A stretch of DNA of 64,000 nucleotides from Pectobacterium polaris (GTDB lineage Bacteria > Pseudomonadota > Gammaproteobacteria > Enterobacterales > Enterobacteriaceae), in the NCBI RefSeq assembly GCF_002307355.1, contig NZ_CP017481.1, positions 744,001-808,000 on the forward strand. Reading direction: 5' to 3'. Numbering within the stretch: the first letter of the stretch is position 1; each line of letters begins with the position of its first letter. The translations under genes and the position numbers were made by a program. Under the pieces are notes generated by a model. It was not told where the DNA came from. It ran no database searches and saw only the letters and a list, made by a program, of their open reading frames with translations. Shown here piece after piece: positions 11,300 to 20,759 of the stretch.

Positions 11300-13477
11300 T
11301 TATGTCTCCTTCACCAGATACAGCGTGGCAAGCGGCGGAATGGTCAGAACCAGAGAATGCTGACGCTGGTGGCTGGCCTGCTCCTCGCTGTAAATCGTCC
11401 CGACATTGCCCGAATCACTTCCGTTGTAGTGAACCGAATCGGTGTTGATCGCTTCTCGCCAGCCGCCAGGCTGGTTAATGCCAATTCGATAGCCATAGCG
11501 CGGCACCGGCGTGAAGTTGCTGACCACCAGCACTTCGTTGCCCTGCTCATCACGCCGGACAAAGGCAAAGACCGAGTTTTCCCGGTCATCCACCACCAAC
11601 CATTCAAAGCCCTGCGGCTGAAAATCCAACTGATACAGCGACGGCTGCTGGCGATAGTAGTGGTTGAGATCGCGCACCAGTGTCTGTACGCCGCGGTGCC
11701 AGCCTTCCGGCTCATCCAGCAGATGCCAGTCCAGACTGGCGTCGTGGTTCCACTCACGCCCTTGCGCAAATTCGCCGCCCATAAACAGCAGCTTCTTGCC
11801 GGGATATGCCCACATAAAGCCGTAATACGCGCGCAAATTGGCAAATTTCTGCCAGACATCGCCGGGCATGCGATCCAGCAACGAGTGCTTGCCGTGCACC
11901 ACTTCATCGTGAGACAGCGGCAGCACGAAATTCTCGCTATAGGCGTACAACATGCCGAATGTCAGCAAATCGTGATGGTATTTGCGGTGAACCGGATCGA
12001 GTTGCATATAGGTCAACGTGTCGTGCATCCAGCCCATATTCCACTTGTAGTGAAATCCTAAGCCGTTGCAGTCCGGCGGCAGTGTGACGCCCGGATAATC
12101 GGTGGACTCTTCGGCCAGCGTGATCGCCGCCGGCGCCGCATGACCCAGCATGTGGTTGGTGTAGCGTAGAAACGAGATAGCTTCGAGGTTCTCTTTACCG
12201 CCGTAATGGTTCGGCACCCACTCGCCTTCGCTGCGGCTGTAGTCGCGGTAAATCATGGAAGCCACGGCGTCGACCCGCAGGCCGTCGATGCCATAACGCT
12301 CCATCCAGAACAGCGCATTGCCCGCCAGATAGTTACGTACTTCATGGCGGCCATAGTTATAAATCAGCGTATTCCAGTCCTGATGATAGCCTTCGCGCGG
12401 ATCGGCATATTCATACAGCGCGGTGCCGTCAAACTGCGCCAAACCGTATTCGTCGCCGGGAAAATGCCCCGGAACCCAGTCCAGCAGGACGTTGATGTCC
12501 GCCTCATGGAGTGCATCAACAAACGCTCTGAACTCCGACGCAGTGCCGAAACGACGGGTTGGCGCATACAGCCCGAGCGGTTGATAACCCCAGCTACCAT
12601 CGAACGGATGTTCGTTAATTGGCATCAGCTCCACATGCGTGAAGCCCATGTACTGCACATAATCAATCAGCTGATTCGCCAGTTCCTGATAGCTCAGCCA
12701 GAAATTGTTATCCGTATGCCGCCGCCAGGAACCGAGATGAACTTCATAAATGGAGATCGGTGAACGCAGATCGTTCGCCTCACGCCGAGCGTCGCTGGTC
12801 GGGACTTTCTCGGGCAGCGGTGTAATCAGCGATGCGGTATCCGGGCGCATCTGCGCTTCGAACGCATACGGGTCGGCCTTCAGCCGAACACTGCCGTGGC
12901 TGTCGATCATTTCATATTTGTAGAGCTGCCCCGCTTTCACATCGGGCAGAAACAGTTCCCAAATACCGTTTTCCTGTCGCAGTCGCATCGGGTGACGTCG
13001 GCCATCCCAGAAGTTGAACTGCCCCACCACGGAAACGCGCTGAGCATTCGGTGCCCAGACGGCAAAGCGCGTGCCTTCAACACCGTCCAGCGTTTCCAGA
13101 TGTGCGCCTAACCGCTCGTAAGGCCGCAGGTGCGTGCCTTCGGCCAAAAGCCAAATATCCATATCCTGCAACAGCGGGCCAAAGCGGTAGGGATCTTCAA
13201 TCACCCAGGTTTCTTCACCCCAGGTCACGGCCAATTGATAGTGAAAAGCACTTTTCCGACGCGGCACCAGACCACAAAAAAAACCGCGTTCGTCTACACG
13301 ATCCAGCTCGACGATTTTTCGTCCATTGCTGGCATCCACAACCCAGACTGCCTGCGCATCCGGCAGCAGTGCCCGAACTTCAAGACCTTTGGAGGAATGA
13401 TGCATACCTAACAGCGAAAACGGGTCGGCATAATGCCCGGAAATAAGTGAATTAATCGCCTCAGAAAACGCTGACAT
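11300..13477 (-). CDS. glgB: 1,4-alpha-glucan branching enzyme
   Basis: Transfers oligoglucan segments to create alpha-1,6 branches. Two N-terminal CBM48-like modules precede the GH13 barrel. Catalytic residues are visible as Asp403 in [10 protein letters not shown] and Glu456 in [27 protein letters not shown] is also typical. Start choice: ATG 13477 ([10 protein letters not shown], 725 aa) has AGAGG about 9 bases upstream and fits homologue length. ATG 13486 and 13501 in the same frame lack a usable ribosome site. First gene of the operon; its promoter must lie in the 0.35-kb AT-rich gap shared with the divergent sensor kinase gene. Confidence 0.95.
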   Translation of the reverse strand: MSAFSEAINSLISGHYADPFSLLGMHHSSKGLEVRALLPDAQAVWVVDASNGRKIVELDRVDERGFFCGLVPRRKSAFHYQLAVTWGEETWVIEDPYRFGPLLQDMDIWLLAEGTHLRPYERLGAHLETLDGVEGTRFAVWAPNAQRVSVVGQFNFWDGRRHPMRLRQENGIWELFLPDVKAGQLYKYEMIDSHGSVRLKADPYAFEAQMRPDTASLITPLPEKVPTSDARREANDLRSPISIYEVHLGSWRRHTDNNFWLSYQELANQLIDYVQYMGFTHVELMPINEHPFDGSWGYQPLGLYAPTRRFGTASEFRAFVDALHEADINVLLDWVPGHFPGDEYGLAQFDGTALYEYADPREGYHQDWNTLIYNYGRHEVRNYLAGNALFWMERYGIDGLRVDAVASMIYRDYSRSEGEWVPNHYGGKENLEAISFLRYTNHMLGHAAPAAITLAEESTDYPGVTLPPDCNGLGFHYKWNMGWMHDTLTYMQLDPVHRKYHHDLLTFGMLYAYSENFVLPLSHDEVVHGKHSLLDRMPGDVWQKFANLRAYYGFMWAYPGKKLLFMGGEFAQGREWNHDASLDWHLLDEPEGWHRGVQTLVRDLNHYYRQQPSLYQLDFQPQGFEWLVVDDRENSVFAFVRRDEQGNEVLVVSNFTPVPRYGYRIGINQPGGWREAINTDSVHYNGSDSGNVGTIYSEEQASHQRQHSLVLTIPPLATLYLVKET

Positions 13478-13501
13478 GGTATCCATCCTCTGATTAACCA
13501 T

Positions 13502-13830
13502 TTGAATTAAATAAATAAGTAATATAAAAAACGCATTACGCTGCGCTTATATTCTCCCGTTACTTATTTTTAACAAAAAACCAATAAAAATAACGGGTTA
13601 TTAGCTTGCTAATGAATAACGGCGACGTGTAAAAATAATGAATACTATGAAAGAGTTCTTGAACCACGCCCCTAATTCAGCGTAGTCAAAGAACGGAGAA
13701 ATATCCGAGAACGGATGAAATTTTTCCGTTTATATTTATATGAATAAGTTATGACAGAAGATGATTAGCATCTTTTGTTCAAAGATCGATTCGTCCGCTA
13801 GCAAAAAGCAGTACAATTTGGCGATTATGT
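13502..13830. promoter_or_regulatory. Divergent glgB / btsS promoter region
   Basis: AT-rich gap between two divergently transcribed genes, so it must hold both promoters. The only structure I can point to is an imperfect inverted repeat, TTATTAGC / GCTAATGAATAA, around 13598-13619. I could not assign a convincing CRP site or -35/-10 pair. Confidence 0.5.
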
Positions 13831-13863
13831 ATGTTGCAAATTGTGTGTGAAGAGACCCCGCCC

Positions 13864-15582
13864 ATGGTTAGCCAGGTTGATCTGATTCTTTCCCTTTTAC
13901 AGCAGATGTGCGTTTATCTGGTTATCGCCTATCTGCTCAGTAAAACACCGCTTTTTATCCCGCTGATGCAGGTCACCATCCGCCTGCCGCACAAGCTGGT
14001 CTGCTATCTGGTTTTTTCCGTGTTTTGCATTATGGGAACCTATTTCGGCCTGCATATAGACGATTCTATTGCCAATACCCGCGCGACGGGTGCCGTGCTC
14101 GGCGGCATGCTGGGCGGCCCTTCTGTCGGTTTTCTCGTCGGGTTAACGGGCGGATTACACCGCTATTCGATGGGCGGCATGACCGCGTTAGCCTGTATGC
14201 TGTCGACGATTGCCGAAGGCTTGCTCGGCGGGCTGTTACACCGCTATCTGGCACGCCGCAACCGCATCGATCTGCTGTTTCAGCCCCTCGTCGTCGGCCT
14301 GACCGCGCTGGTTGCGGAGATACTGCAAATGGCGATTATCCTGCTGGTCGCCCGTCCGTTTGATAACGCGGTTGAACTGGTTCGAGATATCGCCTTACCG
14401 ATGATGATCACCAACACCATCGGTGCTGCCATGTTCATGCGCATCCTGCTCGACAGACGCGCCATTTTTGAAAAATACACTTCCGCATTTTCCGCCAAGG
14501 CGCTGCAAATCGCCGCCCGCGCCGAAGGGGCGCTGCGTCAGGGATTTAACCCGCAAAACAGTATGCGCGTCGCCCGTATTTTGTATGAAGAGTTAGGCGT
14601 GGGTGCCGTAGCCATTACCGATCGCGACAAGTTGCTGGCCTTCATCGGACTGGGCGACGACCACCACAACGTCGGCGCGCCTATCACGTCATCACACACC
14701 CGTCGGGCGATAGACAACAATCAGGTGGTATACGCCGACGGCAACGAGGTGTCTTATACCTGTTCGGTTTCATCACACTGTAAACTCGGCTCCACGCTGG
14801 TGATCCCGCTGCGGGGCGAAGATCAGCGCGTTGTCGGCACGATCAAGCTTTATGAGCCCAAGAATAAGCTATTTTCCAGCATTAACCGCACGCTGGGGGA
14901 AGGGATCGCTCACCTGCTTTCCGCACAGATTCTGACGGGCCGTTTTGAACAGCAGAAACAGCTGCTGGCCCAGTCGGAAATCAAGCTGCTACACGCGCAG
15001 GTCAACCCGCATTTTCTGTTTAACGCACTGAATACGCTGTCCGCGGTGATACGACGCGATCCTGCCCACGCTCGCCAGCTGGTGCTGTCCCTATCGACGT
15101 TTTTCCGTAAAAACCTCAAGCGCAGCAACGATGAAGTGTCGCTTAATGACGAGCTGGAGCACGTTAACGCCTATCTCGAAATCGAAAAGGCGCGCTTCGC
15201 CGATCACCTGACCGTAGACATTTCGCTGCCGGAAGCGCTGCGTGAGGCGCGATTACCCGCGTTTTCCCTGCAACCGATTGTCGAAAATGCGATTAAGCAC
15301 GGTATCTCGCAGATGATTGAAAACGGACACATCCACATTAGCGGACGCCTGCACGCCAACACGCTGGAACTGTCAGTCGAAGATAACGCTGGCACCTATC
15401 AGCCCCGCAGCGGCGGCGATGGGCTAGGTATGAATCTGGTCGACCGCCGCATCAAAGCACGCTACGGCAACCGCTATGGCATCACAGTAGTCAGCGAAGC
15501 GGATAAATTCACCCGCGTAGAAGTTCGCGTCCCACTGATCTCACCCCGTCAGGCATTGGAACAGTTGGATAGCGTGGCGTGA
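13864..15582 (+). CDS. btsS: LytS-family sensor histidine kinase, BtsS-like
   Basis: Membrane sensor kinase closely matching E. coli BtsS (YehU), which responds to pyruvate. It has a 5TM LytS-type sensor (residues about 1-190, with FGLHIDDSIANTRA and GLTGGLHRYSMGGMTAL), then a GAF-like domain. The transmitter carries the phosphorylated His in HAQVNPHFLFNALNTLS. An HATPase domain follows (PIVENAIKHG, GLGMNLVDRR). ATG 13864 gives 572 aa and aligns with the E. coli start; ATG 13831 is possible. No LytTR response regulator lies next to it, unlike the E. coli btsSR pair, so the partner is encoded elsewhere. Confidence 0.88.
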   Translation: MVSQVDLILSLLQQMCVYLVIAYLLSKTPLFIPLMQVTIRLPHKLVCYLVFSVFCIMGTYFGLHIDDSIANTRATGAVLGGMLGGPSVGFLVGLTGGLHRYSMGGMTALACMLSTIAEGLLGGLLHRYLARRNRIDLLFQPLVVGLTALVAEILQMAIILLVARPFDNAVELVRDIALPMMITNTIGAAMFMRILLDRRAIFEKYTSAFSAKALQIAARAEGALRQGFNPQNSMRVARILYEELGVGAVAITDRDKLLAFIGLGDDHHNVGAPITSSHTRRAIDNNQVVYADGNEVSYTCSVSSHCKLGSTLVIPLRGEDQRVVGTIKLYEPKNKLFSSINRTLGEGIAHLLSAQILTGRFEQQKQLLAQSEIKLLHAQVNPHFLFNALNTLSAVIRRDPAHARQLVLSLSTFFRKNLKRSNDEVSLNDELEHVNAYLEIEKARFADHLTVDISLPEALREARLPAFSLQPIVENAIKHGISQMIENGHIHISGRLHANTLELSVEDNAGTYQPRSGGDGLGMNLVDRRIKARYGNRYGITVVSEADKFTRVEVRVPLISPRQALEQLDSVA

Positions 15583-15665
15583 TGGGGAAATAAAGGCGTT
15601 GCGGATTAGGTGGCAGGCTACCGTGACGGCAGAGAAAAATCAGTTTATCAATACAAGGAAGCGTT

Positions 15666-16157
15666 ATGACCGATACCGCACTTTATGCTGCATTTGAACA
15701 GGCAGTGCCCGGTTTTTCAGCACAAGATATCATTACGCAAGCATTGGATAAGTCGCATGGCGAATATGCACAGGTCTATTGGCTGGATGATTTATTGGGG
15801 GAAGATTTTCTTTGTTATATCGAATGGAAAGAATTTGATCTTCAGGCTCTGGAGGCTTTAACCCCTATTAAGCAAGCTGGGATCGCGTTATCTATAGACA
15901 GTTTGTTTGACGAGCAGGGTTTCCCAATCGGAGACATCACTCCTGAAGAGTTCTTTTATGATGCATCCGGTTTTTACCTGCCAGTGTTACAGCAACAGTT
16001 ACAACAAGCCGAATTGCAGTTGCTTGAAGTTGGATTACTTCAGAACGGCGAAGTCTATTTACATGAGAATCCACGTTTTATCTGCACCACGACGGCTAAA
16101 GATAACGTGGATCGGCTAAACCAGTGTCTGCAACAAAGAGGTCTGGTACTTTGCTGA
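15666..16157 (+). CDS. Uncharacterised acidic protein
   Basis: This 163-aa soluble, acidic protein has no signal peptide or membrane segment. It starts at ATG 15666 after CAAGGAAGCGTT, a good ribosome-binding site. The sequence is mostly alternating helix-forming segments rich in Leu, Gln and Glu (LPVLQQQLQQAELQLLEVGL), with a YWLDDLLGEDFLCYIEWKEFD block at 38-58. I cannot assign a family. It lies 83 bp after btsS on the same strand but its lower GC suggests a separate history. The codon pattern and ribosome site make it a real gene. Confidence 0.7.
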   Translation: MTDTALYAAFEQAVPGFSAQDIITQALDKSHGEYAQVYWLDDLLGEDFLCYIEWKEFDLQALEALTPIKQAGIALSIDSLFDEQGFPIGDITPEEFFYDASGFYLPVLQQQLQQAELQLLEVGLLQNGEVYLHENPRFICTTTAKDNVDRLNQCLQQRGLVLC

Positions 16158-16274
16158 AAATATCAGTGAGTGATACCCGTCATACGGCAAGCCGCTTGTG
16201 CGCTAGACGTTCTGAAATATCCGGCCCGTCGCGGTTCTCGAAGACATACGCGTGAAGAAATACGAGTAGAAATA

Positions 16275-16302
16275 TGGCGCAACACCAACCGATGTTGCGC
16301 CA
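16275..16302 (-). terminator. Probable terminator of asd
   Basis: A perfect 10-bp stem (16275-16284 with 16293-16302) with an 8-nt loop lies downstream of the asd stop. On the minus strand it is followed by a weak T-rich run (ATATTTCT), so termination may be partial. Confidence 0.6.
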
Positions 16303-16330
16303 GAAAAGCAGCAGAACTATAGCAAGATAA

Positions 16331-17434
16331 CTACAGCAGGATGCGCAGCATACGGCGCAGCGGTTCAGCGGCTCCCCACAGCAGCTGATCGCCGACCGTG
16401 AAGGCGGACAGGTATTCCGGCCCCATGTTCAGCTTACGCAGACGACCCACCGGCGTGGAGAGCGTGCCCGTTACCGCAGCAGGCGTCAGCTCACGCATGG
16501 TGATATCGCGATCGTTCGGCACCACTTTCACCCAGTCGTTGTGGGTTGCCAGCAGCTGTTCGATTTCCGGCAGCGCTACGTCTTTTTTCAGTTTGATGGT
16601 GAACGCCTGGCTGTGGCAGCGCAGTGCGCCGACGCGTACGCAGAGACCGTCAACAGGAATGACGCTGCTGGTGCTCAGAATCTTGTTAGTTTCCGCCTGA
16701 CCTTTCCACTCTTCGCGGCTCTGGCCGTTATCCAGCTGTTTGTCGATCCACGGGATCAGGCTACCAGCCAACGGTACGCCGAAGTTATCGGTCGGCAGCG
16801 AACCGCTACGGGTCAGCGCGGTTACTTTACGTTCAATATCCAGAATCGCAGAGGCCGGATCCTGTAGCTCTTTCGCCACTTCACCGTGCAACGAGCCCAT
16901 CTGGGCCAGCAGTTCACGCATGTGACGCGCACCGCCGCCAGAAGCCGCCTGATACGTCGCAGCAGAAACCCACTCCACCAGATTATTCGCAAACAGGCCG
17001 CCCAACGACATCAGCATCAGGCTGACGGTACAGTTACCGCCGGCAAAGGTTTTGATGCCTTTATCCAGACCCTGCTGAATCACACCGTGGTTCACTGGAT
17101 CCAGAATAATAATCGCGTCATCTTTCATACGCAGTGAGGATGCGGCATCGATCCAATAACCCTGCCAGCCACTTTCACGCAGCTTTGGGTACACTTCATT
17201 GGTATAATCGCCGCCCTGACAGGTAATGATGATGTCCAGCGCGCGCAGTGCTTCGATATTATAAGCATCCTGCAACACGCCTTTATGACCGCCCAACGCC
17301 GGAGCAGGTTCGCCGTGCTGAGAAGTCGAAAAGAATACCGGGTGAATCACATCAAAGTCGCGTTCTTCCACCATGCGCTGCATGAGAACCGAGCCGACCA
17401 TACCGCGCCAGCCAATAAAACCAACATTTTTCAT
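16331..17434 (-). CDS. asd: Aspartate-semialdehyde dehydrogenase
   Basis: NADPH-dependent reduction of aspartyl phosphate to aspartate semialdehyde, the branch-point step for lysine/diaminopimelate, threonine and methionine. The N-terminal NADP loop is [14 protein letters not shown]. The catalytic nucleophile is Cys135 in [10 protein letters not shown], the E. coli position. The start at 17434 (MKNVGF) gives 367 aa, identical in length to E. coli Asd; the open frame continues upstream without homology. It is monocistronic and divergent from yhgN, the same neighbour as in E. coli. Confidence 0.97.
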   Translation of the reverse strand: MKNVGFIGWRGMVGSVLMQRMVEERDFDVIHPVFFSTSQHGEPAPALGGHKGVLQDAYNIEALRALDIIITCQGGDYTNEVYPKLRESGWQGYWIDAASSLRMKDDAIIILDPVNHGVIQQGLDKGIKTFAGGNCTVSLMLMSLGGLFANNLVEWVSAATYQAASGGGARHMRELLAQMGSLHGEVAKELQDPASAILDIERKVTALTRSGSLPTDNFGVPLAGSLIPWIDKQLDNGQSREEWKGQAETNKILSTSSVIPVDGLCVRVGALRCHSQAFTIKLKKDVALPEIEQLLATHNDWVKVVPNDRDITMRELTPAAVTGTLSTPVGRLRKLNMGPEYLSAFTVGDQLLWGAAEPLRRMLRILL

Positions 17435-17733
17435 GGTAACTGTCCTGCTTTGGGGGTAACAAAAAGAATTCTGGCTAACGTCGATAGCGCTTAGTGATTG
17501 CTGGCTCGGTGATCTCCCGCAGAAGTCGCGCGCGCGTCGTGTCGTAAACCTGTAAATAATCGTGTCATTCAACCTTACAAAATGTACATAAAGTCGCAAG
17601 TGAATTTATTCGATAGTACGCCCTTTTTCAGCAGTCATTCTAATATCATCAACCTGACGCAGGATAATCACGTTGGTCAGCCCGTAAAGATGGCCCAGGT
17701 CAGGAAACAAGGTTTCGGGAGTAAAAAACCAAA

Positions 17734-18327
17734 ATGACAGAAATGATCTCCGCAACAGTGCTGCTGTTGCTCATTATGGATCCACTCGGCAACCTGCCGA
17801 TTTTCATGTCCGTACTCAAACACCTCGACCCCAAACGCCGACGTGTGGTGCTGATCCGTGAAATGCTGATCGCACTCGGACTGATGCTGATTTTCCTGTT
17901 CGCCGGTGAACACATTCTGGCGTTCCTGAATCTGCGCACCGAAACCGTGTCGATTTCCGGCGGTATCGTGCTGTTCCTCATCGCGATTCGTATGATTTTC
18001 CCTTCGCAGGAAGGCAATAGCAGCGGTCTGCCTGCCGGAGAAGAGCCGTTTCTGGTGCCCATGGCGATTCCGCTGGTCGCGGGGCCATCGATCCTCGCGG
18101 CGCTGATGCTGCTTTCCCACCAGTATCCCAATCAGCTACCTCACCTGACGCTGGCGCTGTTTATCGCCTGGACGATTTCGTTCATCATCCTGCTGATGTC
18201 TGATTTGTTCTTGCGTTTGCTGGGTGAGAAAGGCGTGAGTGCGCTGGAGAAATTGATGGGCCTGATTCTGGTGATGCTATCGACGCAGATGTTCCTCGAC
18301 GGCATACGTGCGTATATGAAGCTATAA
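17734..18327 (+). CDS. yhgN: MarC-family inner-membrane protein YhgN
   Basis: This 197-aa UPF0056/MarC family protein has about six membrane segments. It shows the family motif LIMDPLGNLPIF at 13-24 and a second half-motif, AIPLVAGPSILAALMLL, around 111-127, reflecting the internal duplication. No biochemical function is established for this family; a transport role has been proposed but not proven. The start is ATG 17734 with GGGAG about 12 bases upstream. It is divergent from asd and just upstream of the gluconate genes, as in E. coli. Confidence 0.92.
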   Translation: MTEMISATVLLLLIMDPLGNLPIFMSVLKHLDPKRRRVVLIREMLIALGLMLIFLFAGEHILAFLNLRTETVSISGGIVLFLIAIRMIFPSQEGNSSGLPAGEEPFLVPMAIPLVAGPSILAALMLLSHQYPNQLPHLTLALFIAWTISFIILLMSDLFLRLLGEKGVSALEKLMGLILVMLSTQMFLDGIRAYMKL

Positions 18328-18389
18328 CCGCTCCGGTGCCCCCTGTGTCTTATACATAAACGCGCAAATTATTATGGGGGTTGACGTTA

Positions 18390-18660
18390 TCTGGCGTAAA
18401 AATTATGCAGCGGTGGGCATGACCACCGAGTGAGCGGCAAGGACGCCGCGAAAGACTGTGCCGCGCCGGGAGCGCGTCACAGTCGGCTCGAAAAGTGGTT
18501 ATGAACGCCGATGGCACCGCGTAGCGGCATAATTTAGCCAAAAGCCAGGGGGTCATGGGGCGAGCGGCGTTTGAGCCGCCCCATGTCGGGCGCGTGCTAC
18601 GAAGTAGCATGAAAATAACGACATTATCGCGCACGAAACCTTCTCTCAGTCGGCATGAAA
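18390..18660. repeat. Structured GC-rich intergenic element
   Basis: A 270-bp non-coding stretch between yhgN and the gluconate permease folds into several hairpins. One is near perfect with 13-bp arms (18454-18466 with 18472-18484, one mismatch). A second has CATGGGG/CCCCATG arms (18554-18585). A third is TGCTAC-GAA-GTAGCA at 18595-18609. Imperfect outer arms CTGGCGTAAAAATTATGC and GCATAATTTAGCC (18391-18540) enclose the first hairpin. An open frame on the minus strand (18350-18706) has an implausible composition and is not called as a gene. The arrangement resembles a dispersed intergenic repeat; copy number cannot be judged from one window. Confidence 0.5.
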
Positions 18661-18663
18661 ATG

Positions 18664-18695
18664 TGACTAAAAGCCCCCGCAACAAGGAGGGGGCT
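18664..18695 (-). terminator. Terminator of the gluconate permease gene
   Basis: On the minus strand a 7-bp GC stem (18689-18695 with 18672-18678) is followed by TTTTAGTC. It lies immediately after the permease stop codon. Confidence 0.85.
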
Positions 18696-18702
18696 AAACA
18701 CA

Positions 18703-20079
18703 TCAAAGAAGAATACTCCCCACTAACGCGATCAGGAACGCGATGGTGCCGAGCAGCGTTTCCATCACCGTCCAGGTTTTCAGAGTTGTCTTCTCATCCA
18801 TTTCGAGGAAACGGCCAACCAGCCAGAAGCCTGAGTCGTTCACATGCGACAGCACGGTCGCACCGCCCGCAATCGCTACCACGATAAAACAGAGATCGAA
18901 CTGGCTAAGGCCAGGTGTCGCCGCTACCGCCGGTGCCATCAGCGCCGCCGTGGTTGTCAGTGCTACCGTTGCGGAACCCTGCGCTACACGCAGTGCAGCA
19001 GACACCACAAACGCCGCCACAATCACCGGCATACCGGTATCCGCCAGCGCGCCAGACAGCGCATTGCCGATGCCGCTGGAACGCAGAACGCCACCGAACA
19101 TCCCGCCCGCACCGGTGACCAGAATAATCGAACAAACCGGACCCAGCGCGCCTTCACAGATCTTCTCAAGGTGTCGACGGCTATGCTGACCGCTAAACAT
19201 AATCATGGCGAACAAGACCGTAATCAGCAGCGCAATCGGCGTTTTCCCTAACATACGCAGGAACTGCACCAGACCGCTATCGCCGCTGATGACGCCCATT
19301 ACCGTCAGGGTATTCAACCCGGTATCGAGGAAAATCAGGATAAGCGGCAGCAACAGCACCCACATCACCACGCCAAACGCTGGCGGCGTATGCTTCTCAT
19401 CCGCTTTGACTTCGGTCAGGAAGGTAGACGGCAACGGCAAATGGAATTTCTTACCTGCCCACAGGCCGAACAGATAACCGCCCAGATACCAGGTAGGGTA
19501 AGCAATCACGGCACCAACCAGTACTAACAGGCCAATGTTGGCACCCAGCAGTTCACTGGCAGCAACCGGACCGGGATGCGGTGGCAGCAAGGCGTGCATA
19601 ACGGCAAACGCGCCCGCAGCAGGGAACGCATAGGTCAGCGTTGAGCCGCCAAAACGTTTCGCCACGCTGAAAATAATCGGCAGCATCACGATCAGCCCGG
19701 CATCGAAAAAGATCGGGAAGCCGAACAGCAGAGAGGCAAGACCCAGTGCGAAAGGCGCACGTTTCTCACCAAATTTATTGATTAGCGTATCCGCCAGCAC
19801 ATTTGCACCACCAGTCACTTCCAGCAGGCGACCAATCATTGCCCCCAGACCAACCAGCAAGGCAACAGATGCCAACGTACTGCCGAAACCACTGAGCAGC
19901 GTAGGAACGAGTTTCTCAAAAGGGGTTTTCGTCGCTAGCGCCGTGATCAGGCTCACCAACGTCAACGCCAAAAACGCGTGGACGCGGAAGCGCATAATCA
20001 GCACTAGTAACAGTGCGACTGCACCAGCGGCAATGGTCAACAACACACTGGCGCTATAGGCGGAGGTGATTTCTGTCAT
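18703..20079 (-). CDS. GntP-family gluconate:H+ symporter
   Basis: Inner-membrane permease of the GntP family with about 12 hydrophobic segments over 458 aa. Family marks are the ALLPPHPGPVAAS loop (about 165-177), RVAQGSATVALTT and LSHVNDSGFWLVGRF near the C-terminus. It would import gluconate for phosphorylation by the divergent gntK. The N-terminus (MTEITSAYSASVLL) is longer than E. coli GntU and GntT, so I do not assign one of those symbols. Two GntR operators lie in the 158-bp gap to gntK. Confidence 0.92.
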   Translation of the reverse strand: MTEITSAYSASVLLTIAAGAVALLLVLIMRFRVHAFLALTLVSLITALATKTPFEKLVPTLLSGFGSTLASVALLVGLGAMIGRLLEVTGGANVLADTLINKFGEKRAPFALGLASLLFGFPIFFDAGLIVMLPIIFSVAKRFGGSTLTYAFPAAGAFAVMHALLPPHPGPVAASELLGANIGLLVLVGAVIAYPTWYLGGYLFGLWAGKKFHLPLPSTFLTEVKADEKHTPPAFGVVMWVLLLPLILIFLDTGLNTLTVMGVISGDSGLVQFLRMLGKTPIALLITVLFAMIMFSGQHSRRHLEKICEGALGPVCSIILVTGAGGMFGGVLRSSGIGNALSGALADTGMPVIVAAFVVSAALRVAQGSATVALTTTAALMAPAVAATPGLSQFDLCFIVVAIAGGATVLSHVNDSGFWLVGRFLEMDEKTTLKTWTVMETLLGTIAFLIALVGSILL

Positions 20080-20148
20080 CGTTAATAATCTCTTTAGGGC
20101 ACTCGGTCTGGGTTGGCTAATTGTTTGTGAGGTGTATCACACCATCAT

Positions 20149-20178
20149 TTGATACCGGTAACATGATACGGGTAACAT
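20149..20178. promoter_or_regulatory. Two overlapping GntR operators
   Basis: TTGATACCGGTAACAT (20149-20164) and ATGATACGGGTAACAT (20163-20178) both match the E. coli GntR operator ATGTTACCGGTAACAT. They share two bases and lie 14 bp apart centre to centre. They sit between the divergent permease and gntK genes, so one repressor could control both. Confidence 0.85.
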
Positions 20179-20237
20179 GTTAAAATCAGGAACTATCAAA
20201 CACCATTTAATTTACATTTTGAGATAGAGATCAAATT

Positions 20238-20750
20238 ATGTCAGGTCGAAGCATTATTCTGATGGGCGTATCAGGCAGTGGAAAATCCTCAGTTGGCGCT
20301 GAACTTGGCCGCGCCATTCAGGCAAAATTTATTGACGGCGACGATCTGCACCCGCGCGCCAATATCCAGAAAATGGCCAGCGGTACACCGTTGAATGACG
20401 ACGACCGCGCACCGTGGCTGGAGCGTCTCAGCGATGTTGCCTACAGTCTGGCGCACAAAAACGAGACCGGCATCATCGTCTGTTCCGCGCTGAAAAAGCG
20501 TTACCGCGACCGCCTGCGCGAAGGCAACGAAAAGATGGTGTTTATCTATTTGAAAGGCAGCTTTGAGCTGATTCTGGAGCGGCATAAAGCCAGAGCAGGT
20601 CACTTCATGCCGACAGACCTACTGAAAAGCCAGTTCGATGCGCTGGAAGAACCGGGCACCGATGAGCCGGATGTCCTGAAAGTCGATATTGACGGCACTC
20701 GGGAAGACGTCGTGCAGCGCTGCGTTGACGCACTGCGCGCGGCAGGCTAA
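20238..20750 (+). CDS. gntK: Gluconokinase
   Basis: Phosphorylates gluconate to 6-phosphogluconate, which enters the Entner-Doudoroff or pentose-phosphate pathway. The Walker A loop GVSGSGKSS is at residues 10-18, followed by DGDDLHPRANIQKM (substrate site), GTPLNDDDRAPWL and the CSALKKRYRDRLR motif. The 170-aa length is typical. It starts 60 bp downstream of the GntR operators and ends only 9 bp from the convergent gntR stop. In E. coli gntR and gntK are co-directional, so the local order has been rearranged. Confidence 0.97.
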   Translation: MSGRSIILMGVSGSGKSSVGAELGRAIQAKFIDGDDLHPRANIQKMASGTPLNDDDRAPWLERLSDVAYSLAHKNETGIIVCSALKKRYRDRLREGNEKMVFIYLKGSFELILERHKARAGHFMPTDLLKSQFDALEEPGTDEPDVLKVDIDGTREDVVQRCVDALRAAG

Positions 20751-20759
20751 CACTGCGGC

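Noticed and set aside
11126..12061. 311-aa open frame antisense to glgX/glgB
   Set aside because: Shadow of GC-rich coding DNA; no ribosome site and no recognisable domain.
13831..13863. ATG 13831 as start of the BtsS-like kinase
   Set aside because: Adds 11 residues (MLQIVCEETPP) absent from E. coli BtsS; ATG 13864 aligns with its N-terminus.
18350..18706. 118-aa open frame on the minus strand downstream of yhgN
   Set aside because: Composition (Arg, Cys and Leu rich without domain pattern) and the strong hairpins underneath indicate a structured non-coding element; it also overlaps the permease stop and terminator.
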